Source: CAZKCI01 sp964584165 (lineage in GTDB: Bacteria; Auribacterota; Erginobacteria; Erginobacterales; CAZKCI01). Taken from it: a DNA stretch of 62,795 nucleotides. The DNA is taken from assembly GCA_964584165.1 (NCBI GenBank), contig CAZOYW010000015.1:1-62795 (forward strand), in the 5' to 3' direction. This document shows, piece by piece, positions 32,357-39,864 of this stretch (the first letter of the stretch is position 1; each line of letters opens with the position of its first letter). A program made the position numbers and the translations under genes. The notes under the pieces are model-generated. The model was not told where the DNA came from. It saw only the letters and a program-made list of their open reading frames with translations, and did no database searches.

Positions 32357-34438
32357 ATGAGAAAAGCGCTGTGCGCAATCGTAGCTTTCGCCGCCGGGCT
32401 CTGCCTGGCTTGGTCGGCTTCCGCCATCACCTTCCAGGCGACCGACATCCGCGTGGACAAGGGTAGCGGCACGGTCAATTCCAGCGACGTGTCCCTCGCT
32501 ACCAACGGCTCGGGAGCGATCTACGCCGGGTGGCTCGATTACCGGAACGGTAACTTCTTCTACAACGCCTATTTCAACTCTTCGCTCGACTACGGCCAAA
32601 ACTGGTCAGGGAGCGATGTCCGTCTGAGCACGCAGACCTCCCAGGACCTGATGGTGATCTCGGGCGGCGGGTCCAAGGTTTACGCCATTTGGGCGGAGGC
32701 GCTCGGAACCGGCCGGAACATCATGTTCCGCTATTCCAGCGACTACGGGGCCAACTGGGCGGCCGTCCAACAGGTCAACACCACCACCGACGGCAGAATG
32801 GAGAAGTGCAAGATCGCCACGGACGGCAGCAACAACGTCTACGCGCTCTGGAAGAGGTATGCTTCCGGAAACAACGGCATCCTGTTCCGTCGTTCCACCA
32901 ATGGCGGTACGAACTGGGAGGGGACGGACTCCGAGTTCAGCTATGGCACCGTCGACTATCCCACCCTCACGGCCGACAGCTCCGGCCACGTCTATGCCGC
33001 TTGGCAGAAGTGGGACGACGACGATGTCTACTTCAGCTATTCGGCCGATTACGGCGAAACCTGGTCTTACCAGACGAAATTGAACAACGCCACCGGCGGC
33101 ACCCAGGACTATATCTCGCTCGGCTATAGCGGCGGCAACGTCTACGCGGTATGGAAAGACGGCTGGTGGCCCCAAACCGTCCGTTTTGACCGCTCCACGA
33201 ACTACGGTCAGACCTGGGGGAACCCCGACACCTTTCTCAACCAGACGGGCGGCTACCTGATGAATCCCTATATGGCCAACGGGAGCAACGGAGAGGTCTA
33301 CGCCATCTGGGCCGACTCCCGAGCGGCCAACGGCAACGTCCGCAACATCTATGCCAATTCTTCGGCTGACTACGGCGCAACGTTCGGCGGCGAAGTCCGC
33401 ATGACCACCTTCAGCGCCGATTACGGCAAGGTCATCGCCGGTTCCTCCGGCCAGGTATACGCCGTCTACGAAGACACCCGCACCATGGACACGCTCTACT
33501 GCCGGGCTTCGTCCGACACCGGAGCCAGCTGGGACCCCGAGGTCAAAGTCAGCCAGGAGTCGCCGAACGACGGTTCCCAGAGAAACTATGGTTTGGCCGT
33601 GGATGACACCAATCTCTATATCGCTTGGCGGGAAAGCCGCACATCGATCCCCGGCGTCTTCTTCAACTACGCCCAGATCGGCGCGGCCCGGGAGCCCACG
33701 TATCGGCTCGCCTCCGGCGACTACAACGGCGACGGGACCTCCGACATCGGCGTCTTCCGGGCCTCCGCCGGCCTCTGGTCGATCCGGAACCTGACCCGGG
33801 CCTATCTCGGCGCCAGCGGCGACATGCCGGTCTGCGCCGATTACAACGGCGACGGGACCGCCGACATGGCGATCTTCCGGGGCTCCCAGGGCCTCTGGTC
33901 GGTCCGGAACCTGACCCGCTTCTACCTGGGCAACAGCACCGACGACCTCGTCCCGAACGACTACAGCGGCAACGGGACGGCCGCCGGGGCCATCTTCCGC
34001 GCCTCCACCGGGATGTGGTCGGTGCGGAACCTGACCCGTTTCTACTTCGGGAACTCCAGCGACCAGGTGGTGCCGGGACCGTATAACGGCGCCTTCAGCC
34101 AGGCGGCCATCTTCCGTCCCTCCACCGGGATGTGGTCGGTCCGCGACCTCACCCGCTTCTACCTGGGCGGGTCCGACGACGCGCCGGTTCCGGGCGAGTT
34201 CGACCTGAACACCGGCTGGGACGGCGCCATCTTTCGTCCCTCCGCGGGGATGTGGTCGGTCCGCAACGTGACCCGCATCTACTTCGGCGGAGCCGACACC
34301 TATGCGCTCCCGGCCAGGTTCACCGGCGGTGCTAACGATGAATTCGGGATCTACCGTCCTCCCACCGGCATGTGGGCGGTCCGCGACCTGACCCGCCTGT
34401 ACTTCGGCGGCAGCGATGATTTCCCGGTGACCAGGTAG
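32357..34438 (+). CDS. Secreted Asp-box (BNR-like) protein with six C-terminal FG-GAP-like repeats
   Basis: 693 residues. Signal peptide MRKALCAIVAFAAGLCLAWS with a likely cleavage after ASA. Residues about 75-400 carry seven Asp-box-type motifs (SLDYGQNW, SSDYGANW, STNGGTNW, SADYGETW, STNYGQTW, SADYGATF, SDTGASW), a sialidase-like beta-propeller. From about residue 455 six units of about 40 residues repeat YNGDGTxDIxIFRxSxGLWSV and R(N/D)LTRFYLGxSxD; the first two keep the Ca2+-binding DYNGDGT loop. It is probably surface or extracellular; the ligand is unknown. SD GGAGGGAGATC precedes the ATG and a canonical terminator follows. Confidence 0.85.
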   Translation: MRKALCAIVAFAAGLCLAWSASAITFQATDIRVDKGSGTVNSSDVSLATNGSGAIYAGWLDYRNGNFFYNAYFNSSLDYGQNWSGSDVRLSTQTSQDLMVISGGGSKVYAIWAEALGTGRNIMFRYSSDYGANWAAVQQVNTTTDGRMEKCKIATDGSNNVYALWKRYASGNNGILFRRSTNGGTNWEGTDSEFSYGTVDYPTLTADSSGHVYAAWQKWDDDDVYFSYSADYGETWSYQTKLNNATGGTQDYISLGYSGGNVYAVWKDGWWPQTVRFDRSTNYGQTWGNPDTFLNQTGGYLMNPYMANGSNGEVYAIWADSRAANGNVRNIYANSSADYGATFGGEVRMTTFSADYGKVIAGSSGQVYAVYEDTRTMDTLYCRASSDTGASWDPEVKVSQESPNDGSQRNYGLAVDDTNLYIAWRESRTSIPGVFFNYAQIGAAREPTYRLASGDYNGDGTSDIGVFRASAGLWSIRNLTRAYLGASGDMPVCADYNGDGTADMAIFRGSQGLWSVRNLTRFYLGNSTDDLVPNDYSGNGTAAGAIFRASTGMWSVRNLTRFYFGNSSDQVVPGPYNGAFSQAAIFRPSTGMWSVRDLTRFYLGGSDDAPVPGEFDLNTGWDGAIFRPSAGMWSVRNVTRIYFGGADTYALPARFTGGANDEFGIYRPPTGMWAVRDLTRLYFGGSDDFPVTR

Positions 34439-34451
34439 AGGAGTTCAGAGG

Positions 34452-34502
34452 GACCGGGGGCTGACCCGGCCGGCCAACGGCCCGGTCAGCCCCCGGTCTT
34501 TT
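34452..34502 (+). terminator. Intrinsic terminator of the secreted repeat protein gene
   Basis: 15-bp stem GACCGGGGGCTGACC (34452-34466) with its complement at 34484-34498 followed by TTTTA. Unlike the boundary hairpins it has a proper T-tract. Confidence 0.88.
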
Positions 34503-34575
34503 ATGGGGCGTGGAATGCGCGGCGCCTGACGGTCCGAGAATGCCTGGGGGCTCGCGCCTGCCTTGCGTTCGCCGG

Positions 34576-34604
34576 TTGAATTTCGTCCCGGAGCAATCTA
34601 AAAT
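34576..34604 (+). promoter_or_regulatory. Possible promoter of tRNA-Ser(CGA), overlapping its leader hairpin
   Basis: TTGAAT (34576-34581), 17 bases, TAAAAT (34599-34604). The -10 box lies in the left arm of the hairpin, so initiation would fall inside the hairpin. Confidence 0.4.
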
Positions 34605-34647
34605 AGCCGCCCGGCCGAGTGAGTTCCGGCCGGGCGGCTATTTTAGA
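34597..34647. other. 5' boundary hairpin of tRNA-Ser(CGA)
   Basis: Perfect 21-bp stem (34597-34617 with 34627-34647), arms opening TCTAAAATAGCCGCC, 9-base loop. It is preceded by GGAGCAA and followed directly by the first tRNA base at 34648. Confidence 0.92.
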
Positions 34648-34735
34648 GGAGAGGTGGCAGAGTCCGGTTTATCGCGCACGACTCGAAATCGTGTGTGCCC
34701 TCAAGGCACCGTGGGTTCGAATCCCACCCTCTCCG
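34648..34735 (+). tRNA. trnS: tRNA-Ser(CGA)
   Basis: An 88-base class II tRNA. Acceptor GGAGAGG/CCTCTCC, anticodon arm CACGA-CTCGAAA-TCGTG (anticodon CGA), variable arm TGCC/GGCA, T arm GTGGGTTCGAATCCCAC. It reads UCG. The discriminator is G; no encoded CCA. Confidence 0.98.
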
Positions 34736-34736
34736 C

Positions 34737-34779
34737 TTCATTGCCGCAAGGCGGCTAGCCGCCGCCTTGCGGCAATGAA
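34737..34779. other. 3' boundary hairpin of tRNA-Ser(CGA)
   Basis: Perfect 18-bp stem TTCATTGCCGCAAGGCGG with its complement at 34762-34779, 7-base loop. It starts one base after the tRNA and is followed by AAGTTACTC. Confidence 0.9.
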
Positions 34780-34930
34780 AGTTACTCGCCGATCGGGGTG
34801 GAGGGGGATGGCCGACACTGGGCGCTGATCCGAATTTAGAATTATGCCCGGAGGATATTAGCTGCTCCGCGATCGGGATGGAGGCAGGCATCCGGCGCGC
34901 GACGCTGATCCGGGGTTAGCGTTGTGACCA
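34780..34930. repeat. Two diverged direct repeats between tRNA-Ser(CGA) and the small membrane protein
   Basis: Two units of roughly 85-90 bases share CGATCGGG(G/A)TGGAGG, GGCATCC/GGATGGCC and GCTGATCCG words in the same order (first near 34785-34855, second near 34860-34930). No gene is seen. Confidence 0.6.
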
Positions 34931-34938
34931 GAGCAATC

Positions 34939-34967
34939 TAAAATATTTTGCGAAGCAAAATATTTTA
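34939..34967. other. Boundary hairpin whose stem ends in the A of an ATG
   Basis: Perfect 13-bp stem TAAAATATTTTGC, loop GAA, GCAAAATATTTTA. The last base is the A of the ATG of the small membrane protein. It is preceded by GAGCAATC. Confidence 0.9.
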
Positions 34968-35371
34968 TGTACTTCGACGATGCTGACGGGCTGGCCGATT
35001 TTCCGGCCGAGCCCCCGATAGTCAGGGACGTGGCCGCGGTCGAGGAGGAGCACGCTCCCCGCCGCTCCCCCTCGCGGGCCGGCCGGATGAGCTTCGCCCT
35101 GGCCGTGATCGGGGCCTCCCTGCTGGCGATCGGGTTGGATTTGAGCTATTATTTCCTGGGCCGGGGCGCGCCCGGGGCTTCGGCGGGGCCGGTCTTCGCC
35201 GGATGCCTCCTGTCCGCCTCCGGTCTGATCCTGACGACGGCGCTGGTCCTGGGGGGGCGAGCCTTGTTCGTCCTCCGGGACCGCGGCCCGTGCCCTTGGA
35301 CTGGTTCCGTGATATCTTTCATAGCTGTATTGGCGTTAGCGATATTGGCGTTCCTTGCTATTGTCCGATAG
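34967..35371 (+). CDS. Small membrane protein of unknown function
   Basis: 134 residues, no family recognised. Residues 1-42 are acidic, then basic and cytosolic-looking (MYFDDADGLADFPAEPPIVR). Three hydrophobic helices follow: about 43-66, 74-97 and 113-133, the last ending at the C-terminus. The ATG is joined directly to a 13-bp hairpin and has no adjacent Shine-Dalgarno sequence, like the ERCC4-type nuclease gene. It lies between tRNA-Ser(CGA) and tRNA-Arg(ACG), with hairpins on both sides. Its GC-rich composition matches neighbours, supporting real coding. Confidence 0.65.
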   Translation: MYFDDADGLADFPAEPPIVRDVAAVEEEHAPRRSPSRAGRMSFALAVIGASLLAIGLDLSYYFLGRGAPGASAGPVFAGCLLSASGLILTTALVLGGRALFVLRDRGPCPWTGSVISFIAVLALAILAFLAIVR

Positions 35372-35378
35372 CGTGCTA

Positions 35379-35419
35379 TTCTTTATCCCCCGCCGCCGAG
35401 CGCGGCGGGGGATAAAGAA
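35379..35419. other. 5' boundary hairpin of tRNA-Arg(ACG)
   Basis: Perfect 18-bp stem TTCTTTATCCCCCGCCGC (35379-35396), loop CGAGC, complement to 35419; the tRNA starts at 35420. It lacks the GAGCAATY lead. Confidence 0.92.
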
Positions 35420-35493
35420 GTGCCTGTAGCGAAATTGGATATCGCACCTGGCTACGGACCAGGGGATTGGGGGTTCGAGTCCCTCCAGGCACG
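35420..35493 (+). tRNA. trnR: tRNA-Arg(ACG)
   Basis: A 74-base tRNA. Acceptor GTGCCTG/CAGGCAC, anticodon arm CCTGG-CTACGGA-CCAGG (anticodon ACG), T arm GGGGGTTCGAGTCCCTC. A34 must be deaminated to inosine to read CGU/CGC/CGA. The enzyme for this, TadA, is encoded 47 bases downstream. The discriminator is G; no encoded CCA. Confidence 0.97.
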
Positions 35494-35494
35494 C

Positions 35495-35536
35495 TTTTTT
35501 CTTCCCGCCGCGCGAAAGCGGGGCGGGAAGAAAAAA
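35495..35536. other. Boundary hairpin between tRNA-Arg(ACG) and tadA
   Basis: 15-bp stem TTTTTTCTTCCCGCC (35495-35509) with its complement at 35522-35536; the interior adds CGC-GAAA-GCG. It starts one base after the tRNA and ends 4 bases before the tadA ATG, covering any Shine-Dalgarno-like GGAAG. Confidence 0.88.
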
Positions 35537-35540
35537 GGAT

Positions 35541-36041
35541 ATGAAACCGATCGGCGACGAGCAGGATCTCGACGACTACTTCATGGGCGAGGCGATCCGG
35601 GAGGCGAAAAAGGCGGCCCAGAGCGAGGACATCCCGATCGGGTGCGTGGTCGTCTCCGGCGGCAAGATCGTGGGGAGGGCCCACAACCAGATCGAGCTCC
35701 TCAAGGACGCCACCGCCCACGCCGAGATGATCGCGATCACCCAGGCGGAGGAGGCGGCGGGGGACTGGCGGCTCAGCGCGGCGGCCCTCTACGCGACCAA
35801 GGAGCCCTGCCCGATGTGCGCCGGGGCGATCCTTCAGGCGCGGATCAGGCGGGTGGTCTTCGGCGCCCGCGCCCCCCGCGACGGCGCGGCGGGGGGGGCC
35901 GTGGACCTGCTCCGCAACGAGCGGCTGGGGAGCGCGGTCGAATGCCGGGGCGGAGTGCGGGAGGCGGAGTGCGCCGCCCTGCTCCAAAGCTTCTTCAAGA
36001 CCCTTCGTCAGCCCGGGCCGGGGAAGAACCGCCCGGAATAA
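35541..36041 (+). CDS. tadA: tRNA-specific adenosine deaminase TadA
   Basis: Converts A34 of tRNA-Arg(ACG) to inosine. 166 residues, CDA fold. TAHAEMIAI supplies the zinc-binding His and catalytic Glu. EPCPMCAGAI supplies the two zinc cysteines. DYFMGEAIREAKKA is the family's first helix. Length is normal. Its substrate tRNA gene lies immediately upstream, so the two may be co-expressed. In B. subtilis tadA also precedes the SRP RNA and dnaX. Confidence 0.96.
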   Translation: MKPIGDEQDLDDYFMGEAIREAKKAAQSEDIPIGCVVVSGGKIVGRAHNQIELLKDATAHAEMIAITQAEEAAGDWRLSAAALYATKEPCPMCAGAILQARIRRVVFGARAPRDGAAGGAVDLLRNERLGSAVECRGGVREAECAALLQSFFKTLRQPGPGKNRPE

Positions 36042-36125
36042 GGCAGGTCGCTCCCCGACCGGGGAGCGAGACGGTCATCCGGAGCCTGGCCCGGATCGGA
36101 GGTAAAAAATCGGTCTAGAGCAATT

Positions 36126-36152
36126 TAACAATATTGCGCAGCAATATTTTTA
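36126..36152. other. 5' boundary hairpin of tRNA-Ser(GGA)
   Basis: TAACAATATTGC (36126-36137), loop GCA, GCAATATTTTTA (36141-36152): 11 pairs with one C-T mismatch. It is preceded by GAGCAATT; the tRNA starts at 36155. Confidence 0.8.
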
Positions 36153-36154
36153 TG

Positions 36155-36242
<88 letters not shown>

Positions 36243-36243
36243 T

Positions 36244-36284
36244 TTCATTCTCGCCCGCGGAGGTACGCCGCGGGCGGGAATGAA
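36244..36284. other. 3' boundary hairpin of tRNA-Ser(GGA)
   Basis: 17-bp stem TTCATTCTCGCCCGCGG with its complement at 36268-36284 (one G-U pair), 7-base loop, beginning one base after the tRNA and followed by GGTTGATCC. Confidence 0.88.
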
Positions 36285-36426
36285 GGTTGATCCGCATTCG
36301 GTCAATCGCTCGCGAGGACCTGATGCCTGCCGCGCCCGGAATGGTCCGCGAGAACCCACAGGAGAATAACCGTGGGCGGGCCAAGGGTCCGCCGTCCGGA
36401 TTCCCGTGTCCGATTGAGGCTCAAAC

Positions 36427-36453
36427 TTAAAATTTTCCGAAGGAAAATTTTAA
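36427..36453. other. 5' boundary hairpin of tRNA-Ser(GCT)
   Basis: Perfect 12-bp stem TTAAAATTTTCC, loop GAA, complement to 36453; the tRNA starts at 36455. The lead motif is a weaker GCTCAAAC. Confidence 0.87.
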
Positions 36454-36454
36454 A

Positions 36455-36549
36455 GGAGAGGTGGCAGAGCCTGGCTTAATGCGACGGATTGCTAATCCGT
36501 TGTACTGGCTTTTAAGCTGGTACCGAGGGTTCGAATCCCTCCCTCTCCG
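36455..36549 (+). tRNA. trnS: tRNA-Ser(GCT)
   Basis: A 95-base class II tRNA. Acceptor GGAGAGG/CCTCTCC, anticodon arm ACGGA-TTGCTAA-TCCGT (anticodon GCT), long variable arm with TACTGGCTTTTAAGCTGGTA, T arm GAGGGTTCGAATCCCTC. It reads AGU/AGC. With the other three it completes the serine set. The discriminator is G; no encoded CCA. Confidence 0.97.
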
Positions 36550-36550
36550 C

Positions 36551-36597
36551 TTCCCCATCGCCGGCGGCGGCCGTTCGCCGCCGCCGGCGATGGGGAA
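36551..36597. other. 3' boundary hairpin of tRNA-Ser(GCT)
   Basis: Perfect 20-bp stem (36551-36570 with 36578-36597), arms opening TTCCCCATCGCCGG, 7-base loop, starting one base after the tRNA and followed by AGTTGCTCGC. Confidence 0.92.
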
Positions 36598-36765
36598 AGT
36601 TGCTCGCTGACCGGGAGGGGGAGAAGCTGGCGCCCCGCCGGGTTGCCCGGTCGCTTCTGGATTCCTGTTCAAAATTCGCGAGATATATTGTATTCTCGAT
36701 GGGGGGAGGGCATGCCTCTGCCGGGTTTTCTTGGCCCCGGGTGGCTGATGTAGCCAAGAGCAATT

Positions 36766-36794
36766 TAAAATATTTTGCGGCGCAAAATATTTTA
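36766..36794. other. Boundary hairpin fused to the ATG of the ERCC4-type nuclease gene
   Basis: Perfect 13-bp stem TAAAATATTTTGC, loop GGC, GCAAAATATTTTA; the final A is the first base of the ATG. It is preceded by CCAAGAGCAATT. Confidence 0.9.
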
Positions 36795-37531
36795 TGATCT
36801 GGGCCGACCATCGGGAACTCGGAGCCGGCGTGATCGAAACCCTCCGGAAACGGGGTTGCGAGGTCGAGGTCAGGGCTTTGCCGGTTGGCGATTATGTGAT
36901 CGACGGCCGGGTTGTCATCGAGCGCAAAACCACTCCCGATTTCCTGGGCTCCCTGAGAACCGGCCGGCTCTTCCGGCAGGTCGCCGCCCTGGCGCGCTGC
37001 GGCCGGAAGCGCGCTTTGATCATCGAGGGGCTGCCGGTCCTCTTCAGCGGCGGCTTCCATCCCGACGCGGTTCGCGGAGCCCTGGTGTCGCTGGCCGTCG
37101 CCTGGCAGATGCCGGTGTTGTACGCGGAGTCTCCGGAGGAGACTGCCTGGTTCCTGGAGGCTGTCCTTCGCCAACTGGCGCGTTCCCGCGACAGGGTCCC
37201 CATCAAATCCTGGTTGGGGAAAAAGCCGGCCGTCGCCGCGGCCAGAAAACGCATGATCCTGGAATCGCTTCCCGGGATCGGCCCGGTTCTGGCGGGGGAG
37301 TTGATCGATAAGTTCGATTCCCTGCGGGACATCCTGGCCGCCTCCGAGCAGGACCTTCGGTCCCTGAAAGGCATCGGCCAGAAAAGATCGGCGGAGATCC
37401 GGGATATCCTCCGCGAGGCAAAGGGTCTTTATTCTCCCCGCCCGGCGAAACGCCGGGCGGGGAGAATAAAAGTTGAACGCGGAAAGGAAGCCTCGGCACG
37501 CCGCGGCGGGTTAGCCGCCGATCAGGGGTGA
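36794..37531 (+). CDS. XPF/ERCC4-type nuclease with helix-hairpin-helix domain
   Basis: 245 residues. The ERCC4 nuclease domain (residues 1 to about 135) contains GDYVIDGRVVIERKTTPDF, with the active-site signature ERKxxxD exact, and IIEGLPVLFSGGF. Residues about 155-210 are a tandem helix-hairpin-helix (LESLPGIGPVLAGELIDKF and LRSLKGIGQKRSAEIRDIL). This is the catalytic module of archaeal XPF/Hef and eukaryotic Mus81/XPF, cutting branched DNA; it is uncommon in bacteria. It has no helicase domain. The last 30 or so residues are read through a 20-bp hairpin and are unlikely to be structured. It has no Shine-Dalgarno sequence. Confidence 0.88.
   Translation: MIWADHRELGAGVIETLRKRGCEVEVRALPVGDYVIDGRVVIERKTTPDFLGSLRTGRLFRQVAALARCGRKRALIIEGLPVLFSGGFHPDAVRGALVSLAVAWQMPVLYAESPEETAWFLEAVLRQLARSRDRVPIKSWLGKKPAVAAARKRMILESLPGIGPVLAGELIDKFDSLRDILAASEQDLRSLKGIGQKRSAEIRDILREAKGLYSPRPAKRRAGRIKVERGKEASARRGGLAADQG
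37428..37470. other. Boundary hairpin at the 3' end of the ERCC4-type nuclease gene
   Basis: Perfect 20-bp stem (37428-37447 with 37451-37470), arms opening TTTATTCTCCCCGCC, loop AAA, inside the last part of the reading frame. Confidence 0.9.
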
Positions 37532-37556
37532 CATGCTGCCAAGAGCAATTTAGAAT
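37528..37556 (+). promoter_or_regulatory. Possible SRP RNA promoter overlapping its leader hairpin
   Basis: GTGACA (37528-37533), 17 bases, TAGAAT (37551-37556). The -10 box is in the hairpin's left arm, as at 34599. Confidence 0.4.
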
Positions 37557-37597
37557 ATCCCCCGGGCCGCGAATAGCGGCCCGGGGGATATTCTAAA
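37549..37597. other. 5' boundary hairpin of the SRP RNA
   Basis: Perfect 22-bp stem (37549-37570 with 37576-37597), loop GAATA. The arms open TTTAGAATA and close TATTCTAAA, a compensated change from the usual TAAAATA/TATTTTA. It is preceded by AAGAGCAA and abuts the SRP RNA at 37598. Confidence 0.93.
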
Positions 37598-37888
37598 GCC
37601 GCGCTAAGCGGGGAGATAGCGGTGCCTCGAACCCTGAGGTTTCCGAAGGGCGACCTGCAAACCGCTTCAGCAGGGCCGAATCCCCCTCCCGAGGGGCTTC
37701 CCCGTCCGCGGCCGGCCCGCGCGGAAAGGCGATGAGGGCCGGGACCCGCGCACGCGCCGCCTGCCAACCCCGCCAGGTCCGGAAGGAAGCAACGGTACGC
37801 GGGAAAAGCGCGGGGCGCGGACCAGCCCGGCCGGAGCCGATCGGCGGGTCGGGCGCGGAACGGGGGGCTTCGAAGAGGGGTGCGCGGC
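37598..37888 (+). ncRNA. ffs: Signal recognition particle RNA, large type with Alu domain
   Basis: The RNA scaffold of SRP. The 5' part GCCGCGCTAAGCGGGGAGATA with GCGGTGCC is the Alu-domain start known from Bacillus-type (large) SRP RNA. The apical helix 8 motif CCAGGTCCGGAAGGAAGCA is at 37773-37791. The terminal GCGCGGC (37882-37888) pairs with the initial GCCGCGC, giving about 291 bases. It lies between the nuclease gene and dnaX, as scr does in B. subtilis. The exact 3' end is inferred from this pairing. Confidence 0.93.
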
Positions 37889-37928
37889 TAAAAATAACTC
37901 CAGCCCTTGGGGCTGGAGTTATTTTTAG
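37888..37928. other. 3' boundary hairpin of the SRP RNA
   Basis: Perfect 19-bp stem CTAAAAATAACTCCAGCCC (37888-37906), loop TTG, complement at 37910-37928, sharing its first base with the RNA end. Confidence 0.9.
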
Positions 37929-37963
37929 AATGGCCAGCGTCGGCGCCTTCGGTTATATGGAGT

Positions 37964-37981
37964 GCGGCGACACGTCGCCGC
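37964..37981. repeat. Small palindrome upstream of dnaX
   Basis: GCGGCGACACGTCGCCGC, an isolated palindromic word in the 208-base gap before dnaX; nothing else recognised there. Confidence 0.5.
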
Positions 37982-38096
37982 TTTGCGCCGGTGCGACACT
38001 GGCGCTTGAAGCCCGGGTGCGAGAGGATTAAGATGCGTTCCATGGAACCGGTTGTCCCGCCGCCTCCCGCGACGGAATAATCGAGGGAGATCGGAC

Positions 38097-39760
38097 ATGG
38101 CCGAAAAAAACACCCCCTACCTCGCCCTGGCCCGGAAATGGCGCCCCCAGCAGTTCTCCGACGTCCTCGGGCAGGAGCGGGTGATCACGGTCCTCACCAA
38201 CGCCCTGAAGCAGAACCGCCTGGCCCACGCCTACCTCTTCACCGGCCCCCGCGGCGTGGGCAAGACCACCCTGGCCCGGATCCTGGCCAAGGCCGCCAAC
38301 TGCCTGAAGTCACCGGCCCCCACGCCCGCCCCCTGCGACGAGTGCGACTCCTGCCGGCAGATCATGGCCGGCGGCGACCTCGACGTCCTGGAGATCGACG
38401 CGGCCTCCAACACCGGCGTGGACAACGTCCGCGAGCTTCGGGAGAACGCCCACTACGCGCCGTCCCGCAGCCGCTTCAAGATCTACATCATCGACGAAGT
38501 CCACATGCTCTCCAACGCCGCGTTCAACGCCCTCCTGAAGACGTTGGAGGAGCCCCCGCCCCGGGTGAAGTTTTTCTTCGCCACCACCGAGCCGCACAAG
38601 CTTCCGGCGACCATCGTTTCCCGCTGCCAGCGCTTCGACCTCCGCCGGATCCCCCGCGCCTTCATCCTCGACCGTCTGAAGAAGATCGCCCAGGACGAAG
38701 GGGTCTCCTGCGAGGAGGAGGCCCTCCTCGCGGTGGCCGCCGCCGCCGACGGCTCCGTGCGCGACGCCGAGTCGATCTTCGACCAGATCCTGGTCTACTG
38801 CGACCGGAAGGTGACCGCCCGGGACGTCCTCGACCTGCTGGGGCTGGTCCCGGCCGAGACCTTAAACGCCTGCGCCCGGGCGGTCGCTTCCGGCGACGCG
38901 CCCGGCCTCCTCGCCCTGGTCAACGACGTCTGCAACCGGGGCTGGTCCGTCCCCCAGTTCGTCTCCTCGCTGGTCCGCCACTTCCGCGACCTTCTGGTCG
39001 TCGCCCTCGCGGCGAAACCCGAGGAGACGACCGATCTCACCCCGGAAGCACTCCTCGCCGCCCGCGCCCTCCTCCCCGCCTTCCGCCGCCCCCAGCTCTC
39101 CTTCATCCTCGAGGAGCTGATCGCCCTGGAGCGCTCGATCAAGGACGCGCTCTCCGAGCGGGTGGCCCTGGAGACGGCGCTGCTTAGGCTCTCGCGCTCC
39201 CGGGAGCGGGTGGCGATCGAAGACCTGGTGCGGAAGTGCGCCGAGCTGGACCGATCTCTCGCTGGCGGAGCGTCCGCCGATCCCGCGGGGCCGGAAACCT
39301 CCGCCCCCCCGCCGGAACCCGGACCGGGACGGGGGCCCGCGACTCCGGAAGCCGCGCCCCGGGGGGACGATCCTCCGGCCGGCCTGGAGCGGGTGCGGAA
39401 GATCTGGCCGGAGTTCCTGGAGACGCTCGGCCACGAGAAGCCCCTGCTCAAGACCTACCTGCACGAGGGGCGCCTGCAGGGGTTTGGAAACGGCGTCCTC
39501 ACCGTCTGCTTCGACCCGGAATACGCCTTCCAGCGCGAGTCCCTGGACAGCCCGAACAAGATCGCCTACCTCGAAAACCTGCTCAAGAACAAGCTGGGAT
39601 CGCCGGTCAAGCTCAAGCTAATAGTCGGCGCCGCGCCCAGCGGCTGCGCGCGCAATCCCGCCGAGCCCCCGCCGGGGCCGGCGAAGAAGAAGCTGGTCAA
39701 GGGGAACCCGATGGTGAAGGCGGCGATCGAGATCTTCGACGCCACCGTGGTCGACATCAA
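38097..39760 (+). CDS. dnaX: DNA polymerase III subunits gamma/tau, 3' end lost in the assembly gap
   Basis: The clamp-loader ATPase. About 554 residues are visible from MAEKNTPYLALARKWRPQQF. Walker A is FTGPRGVGKTTLA near residue 45. The zinc-binding cysteines lie in CLKSPAPTPAPCDECDSC. Walker B and sensor region are YIIDEVHMLSNAAFNALLKT and EEPPPRVKFFFATTE. A Pro/Ala-rich linker precedes a C-terminal domain ending VKAAIEIFDATVVDIK, where the N gap begins. Family members end close to this point, so little is missing. SD GGGAGA precedes the ATG. Confidence 0.95.
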
Positions 39761-39860
39761 NNNNNNNNNNNNNNNNNNNNNNNNNNNNNNNNNNNNNNNN
39801 NNNNNNNNNNNNNNNNNNNNNNNNNNNNNNNNNNNNNNNNNNNNNNNNNNNNNNNNNNNN
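39761..39860. other. Assembly gap of 100 N
   Basis: Exactly 100 N, the usual placeholder, between the end of dnaX and ybaB. The true size is unknown. No repeat is visible at its edges, unlike the other two gaps. Confidence 0.95.
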
Positions 39861-39864
39861 GATC

